Origin: Deltaproteobacteria bacterium
GTDB lineage: Bacteria > Desulfobacterota > Syntrophia > Syntrophales > UBA5619
Reading direction: 5' to 3'
DNA: 8,551 nt
Assembly (NCBI GenBank): GCA_026388365.1
Contig: JAPLJW010000349.1
Span: 1 to 8,551 of the forward strand
Below are positions 6,001 to 8,551 of the stretch, in pieces. The notes beneath the pieces were generated by a model. It had not been told where the DNA came from and ran no database searches. It saw only the letters and a list, made by a program, of their open reading frames with translations. The position numbers were made by a program, and so were the translations under genes. Position 1 is the stretch's first letter; the number at the start of each line of letters is the position of its first letter.

Positions 6001-7226
6001 AAAAGCATCTGGAAGGAATACGGGTGGTTGACTTGACGGCCTACCTGTCGGGCCCCTATACAAGCATGAATCTCGCGGCCATGGGGGCAGAGGTGATAAA
6101 AATTGAGAGGCCCGGCGTGGGAGATCCATGCCGGTGGAATCCGCCGTTTGCCGGTCCGCACGGCGTCAGCTTTGAGAAAAAAGACGCTACCGATATCTCC
6201 CTTCTGTATCTGAAACGGAATCGTAACAAGAAAAGCATTTTCCTGGACCTGCAAAAGGACGAGGGCAAAGAAATCTTGAGGCGGCTGATCGAAAAGAGCG
6301 ATATTGTATTAGAGAACTTCACGCCCGGGGTCATGGATCGCCTGGGCTTCAGCTATGAGCGTTTAACCGAGATCAATCCCCGCATCATCTACTGTTCGAT
6401 CTCAGGCTACGGACAGGATGGTCCCTTTAAAGACCGCCCTGCCTTTGACCTGACCGTTCAGGCTACCAGCGGCATCATGGGTCTCACCGGTTTTCCGGAC
6501 GCGCCTCCCGTGCGTTGCGGGGCGTGGATCGGCGATATGCTCTCTTCCCTCTACAGCGTTATCGGCATCCTGTCGGCCTTGGTCTCCCGCGAAAAGACGG
6601 GAATGGGGGAACGGATCGATGTGGCCATGAACGATGCCTGCTTTTCGGTGTGTACCGATGAGGCCATGGACTTTAATCTTTCCATGGGAATCCCGATCAG
6701 AACCGGAAATCGTCTGTCCAGGCTGGCGCCGTGGAATTCCTACCAGGCCAAAGATGGCTGTGTGGTCATTTGCGTGGCGAATAACTCCCAATGGCATTCA
6801 TTTTTGGAGGCCATTGGAAGGGAAGACCTCAAAGAGGATGCCCGCTTTAAAGACCAGCAGGGTCGACATAAATACTCGGATGACGTGGAACTTCTCATCG
6901 GGGAGTGGATCAAGGATTTGACCAAAACTGAGGTTGTTCAGCGCCTGGCCCAGAAAAAGGTGCCCTGTGAAGCGATTGCCGAATTCGATGAAGTATTGAA
7001 GAGTCCGCAACTTGCGTATCGGGAAATGATTCAGGATGTGGTTCACCCCCTGAGCGGAAAGACGGGCCTCAAGGCGGCAGGTTTTCCCATCAAGTTCTCC
7101 CGGCTGAAGACGGACCCGTTGACACCGGCGCCGTATCCCGGCCAGCACAGCGAGGGCATATACCGGGAAATTCTGGACCTCTCACAGGAGAGAATTGACG
7201 CCTTGAAAAAGCAAGGGGTGATATAA
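5997..7226 (+). CDS. Family III CoA-transferase, CaiB/BaiF type
   Basis: This 409-residue cytoplasmic enzyme of the formyl-CoA transferase/CaiB/BaiF family moves CoA from an acyl-CoA donor to a carboxylic acid. Family marks are LEGIRVVDLTAYLSGPY (5-21), AAMGAEVIKIERP (27-39), LENFTPGVMDRLGF (105-118), SISGYGQDGPF (134-144), and RPAFDLTVQATSG (147-159), where D151 is the probable catalytic aspartate that forms the acyl anhydride. The large/small domain layout and length (about 400) are normal. Its ATG overlaps the carboxyltransferase TGA (ATGA, 5997-6000) and has AAGGAG at 5984-5989. The context suggests that it activates the acid imported by the TRAP system, or recycles CoA from the carboxyltransferase product. 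A racemase (AMACR) role is less likely, but sequence alone does not exclude it. No obvious terminator follows; the next promoter starts 42 bases downstream. Confidence 0.92.
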   Translation: MKKHLEGIRVVDLTAYLSGPYTSMNLAAMGAEVIKIERPGVGDPCRWNPPFAGPHGVSFEKKDATDISLLYLKRNRNKKSIFLDLQKDEGKEILRRLIEKSDIVLENFTPGVMDRLGFSYERLTEINPRIIYCSISGYGQDGPFKDRPAFDLTVQATSGIMGLTGFPDAPPVRCGAWIGDMLSSLYSVIGILSALVSREKTGMGERIDVAMNDACFSVCTDEAMDFNLSMGIPIRTGNRLSRLAPWNSYQAKDGCVVICVANNSQWHSFLEAIGREDLKEDARFKDQQGRHKYSDDVELLIGEWIKDLTKTEVVQRLAQKKVPCEAIAEFDEVLKSPQLAYREMIQDVVHPLSGKTGLKAAGFPIKFSRLKTDPLTPAPYPGQHSEGIYREILDLSQERIDALKKQGVI

Positions 7227-7268
7227 TATTTCTGTTCTGTGCCCAAGCGAGCATTCTGAATTATTTCC

Positions 7269-7297
7269 TTGACAGGCCGGTTGGGCCGAGGTATTTC
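7269..7297 (+). promoter_or_regulatory. Promoter of the FCD regulator gene, twin of the one at 543
   Basis: TTGACA (7269-7274), a 17-base spacer and TATTTC (7292-7297) reproduce the operon promoter at 543-571 with equal spacing. The aligned blocks 539-589 and 7265-7315 match at 42 of 51 bases by hand count. The predicted start, near 7304, leaves a leader of about 25 bases before the ATG at 7330. Confidence 0.65.
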
Positions 7298-7315
7298 GTA
7301 TACAAAACACAGTAT
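7291..7315 (+). promoter_or_regulatory. Operator-like site with GTATAC core upstream of the FCD regulator
   Basis: GTATACAAAA at 7298-7307 lies 29 bases downstream of the start of the -35 box, exactly as at 572-581. The outer arms are less symmetrical than in the first copy. Its place over the -10 box and start point directly before a GntR-family gene suggests autorepression. Confidence 0.55.
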
Positions 7316-7329
7316 TTCTCCGGCAGGTC

Positions 7330-8026
7330 ATGGAAATAAAAGCACAAAAACTGATCGATAATCCCAATCTTAGAAATCAGATCTATAAGATCCTGAAAAA
7401 CATGATCATCACACGAGAGATCCTGCCGGGCAAAAAGATCAGCGAAGAGAAGCTGGCCCAGGTGATCGGCGTCAGCCGCCCAGGTGATCGGCGTCAGCCG
7501 CACCCCCATCCGGGAGGCGCTTTTCCGGCTCGAACATGAGGGGATCGTCAAGATCATCCCCCGCCGCGGCGCCTTCGTCGTCAAACCATCCAAGGAAAAC
7601 ATCATCGAGATCCTGCAGATCCGGGAGGTGCTGGAAGCGCTGATTGTCCGTCTGGTCACCCCGCTTCTGGAGGAGTCCGACATCCGGGAACTCAGGTCCT
7701 GTCTGGAAAAGCTTCGCTCCACCCCGGAAAAGGAACGGCATGTCATCGAGTACAACGATTCCGAGTTGGAGTTTCATGCCATGATCCTTAAAAAATGCCC
7801 GAATCAGATGCTCCGACGGATGATGGAGATGGTCAACGCGCGTCTCCAGATCATCCGGCTCAGAACCGTGGTTCTACCCGGACGGGCGCAGAAAACCCTG
7901 GATGAACATGCCGCGATCCTGGAGATGATCGAGAAAGGAAACGCCGAAAAAGCGGAGCTGCTGATGAGGAGGCATGTGATCAGCGTCAGAACGATGGCCC
8001 TGGAAAATATCGACGCCATGGTTTGA
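7330..8026 (+). pseudogene. GntR-family regulator with FCD domain, frameshifted by a 22-bp duplication
   Basis: Two partial frames together encode one GntR/FCD transcriptional regulator. The first (7330-7539) gives the N-terminal helices of the winged helix-turn-helix up to QVIGVSR, then goes out of frame and stops at TGA 7537-7539. The second frame is open from 7484 (GTG, no ribosome binding site) to TGA 8024-8026 and supplies TPIREALFRLEHEGIVKI and the whole ligand-binding FCD domain. Removing one copy of the duplicated 22 bases rejoins them into a 224-residue protein, normal for the family. In the restored protein the HTH spans about 15-78 and the FCD domain about 88-212, with likely metal/ligand histidines H142 (EFH), H186 (DEH) and H208 (RRH); the acidic position before FH is E138 rather than the usual Asp. 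The gene has its own promoter and operator. As written it should not give an intact repressor. A sequencing or assembly error is a serious alternative. Confidence 0.85.
7456..7501 (+). repeat. Exact 22-bp tandem duplication within the regulator gene
   Basis: The sequence has a strict period of 22 from 7456 to 7501: two complete copies plus two bases, with no mismatch. The unit encodes the Q-V-I-G-V-S-R turn and start of the recognition helix. Since 22 is not a multiple of three, the second copy shifts the frame by one base. Confidence 0.95.
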
Positions 8027-8077
8027 GAATCCTGGTCGGAAAGCAAGGACCTTGATCCCGTCAACGGAAGTTGAAAA

Positions 8078-8551
8078 ATGAAGAAGATCAGAACCGACAT
8101 ACTCATCATCGGCATGGGGGGCGCGGCGCAACTGGCGGCGCTCAATGCCTTTGACGCCAATCCCGATCTTAACATCGTCATCGTCACCAAGGCGCTTCAG
8201 GGGAAGGGCGGCTGCAGCCGCATGGTGCAGGGCGGCTTCAACGTGGTCCTTAACGCTTCAGATTCGCACGACAAGCATCTGCGGGACACGCTGAAAGGAG
8301 GCCAGTACATCAACAATCAGGAGCTGGCGAAAACGCTGGTGGAGCAGGCGACCCCCACGATCAAAGAGATGGAGACCCGGTACGGCTGCTTTTTCGACCG
8401 GTATCCGGACGGCACGGTTCATCAGAAACCCTTCGCGGGCCAATCTTTCGACAGGACCGTCCACAAGGGAGACCTGACGGGCATCGAGATTATCAGCCGC
8501 ACCACCGAGCAGATCATGAAGCGCGACATCCGGATCCTGGAAGAGTGCCGC
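8078..8551 (+). CDS. FAD-binding fumarate reductase/succinate dehydrogenase-like flavoprotein, 5' part
   Basis: This gives the first 158 residues of a flavoprotein; the frame runs off the window end. It begins with a Rossmann FAD motif, DILIIGMGGAAQLAAL (7-22), followed by VIVTKALQGKGG, the QGGFNVVL region (51-58) and FAGQSFDRTVHKGDLTG (119-135). These correspond to the FAD-binding and early catalytic parts of SdhA, FrdA and NadB. At the place where SdhA/FrdA carry the histidine that binds FAD covalently (S-H-T/S in that family), this protein reads G-C-S (45-47), so FAD is probably non-covalent, as in L-aspartate oxidase and soluble fumarate reductases. Start ATG 8078 has GGAAG 7 bases upstream. 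It lies 51 bases after the regulator gene and may share its promoter. The exact reaction cannot be settled without the C-terminal half and neighbouring iron-sulfur subunit genes. Confidence 0.85.
   Translation, partial: MKKIRTDILIIGMGGAAQLAALNAFDANPDLNIVIVTKALQGKGGCSRMVQGGFNVVLNASDSHDKHLRDTLKGGQYINNQELAKTLVEQATPTIKEMETRYGCFFDRYPDGTVHQKPFAGQSFDRTVHKGDLTGIEIISRTTEQIMKRDIRILEECR

Noticed and set aside
1..8551. CRISPR array, tRNA or rRNA genes, insertion sequence or attachment site
   Set aside because: No regularly spaced repeats, no cloverleaf or rRNA segments, and no transposase or integrase frame were seen on either strand.

Overview
The window carries one tightly organised set of plus-strand genes from what looks like an anaerobic bacterium. 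GC is moderate (about 53-55% by eye), the genes use AGGAGG-type ribosome binding sites, and the content (TRAP transporter, biotin-dependent carboxyltransferase with a separate carrier protein, two classes of CoA-transferase, a fumarate-reductase-like flavoprotein) suggests a syntrophic or sulfate-reducing Desulfobacterota-like organism. That placement is an inference from gene content; no phylogenetic marker is present.

Layout. Positions 1-483 are the 3' end of a type I CoA-transferase beta subunit. A 273-base intergenic region follows, with a recognisable promoter (TTGACA, 17 bases, TATTGT) overlapped by a GTATAC-centred operator. It leads into a probable operon: dctP (757-1884), an 11-bp perfect hairpin, dctQ (1995-2513), dctM (2525-3793), a 232-base gap with no convincing gene, an AccB-like biotin carrier (4026-4535, TTG start), a carboxyltransferase of the PycB/OadA/5S type (4522-6000) and a family III (CaiB/BaiF) CoA-transferase (5997-7226). 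The last three overlap one another. A second copy of the same promoter/operator (42 of 51 bases identical) then precedes a GntR/FCD regulator gene (7330-8026). An exact 22-base tandem duplication inside the helix-turn-helix region puts this gene out of frame. The window ends in a flavoprotein of the fumarate reductase/succinate dehydrogenase/aspartate oxidase superfamily (8078 to the end, partial).

How the genes may work together (inference). The TRAP system would import an organic acid, the CaiB-type enzyme would activate it by CoA transfer, and the carrier plus carboxyltransferase would move a carboxyl group to or from it or a downstream product. No biotin carboxylase and no sodium-pumping decarboxylase beta subunit are present, so the pair looks like the 1.3S and 5S parts of a transcarboxylase, or uses partners encoded elsewhere. 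The FCD regulator probably controls both its own promoter and the transport/carboxyltransferase operon, because both carry the same operator at the same distance from the -35 box. If the 22-base duplication is real, this control is lost; if it is an assembly artefact, the restored regulator is a normal 224-residue protein.
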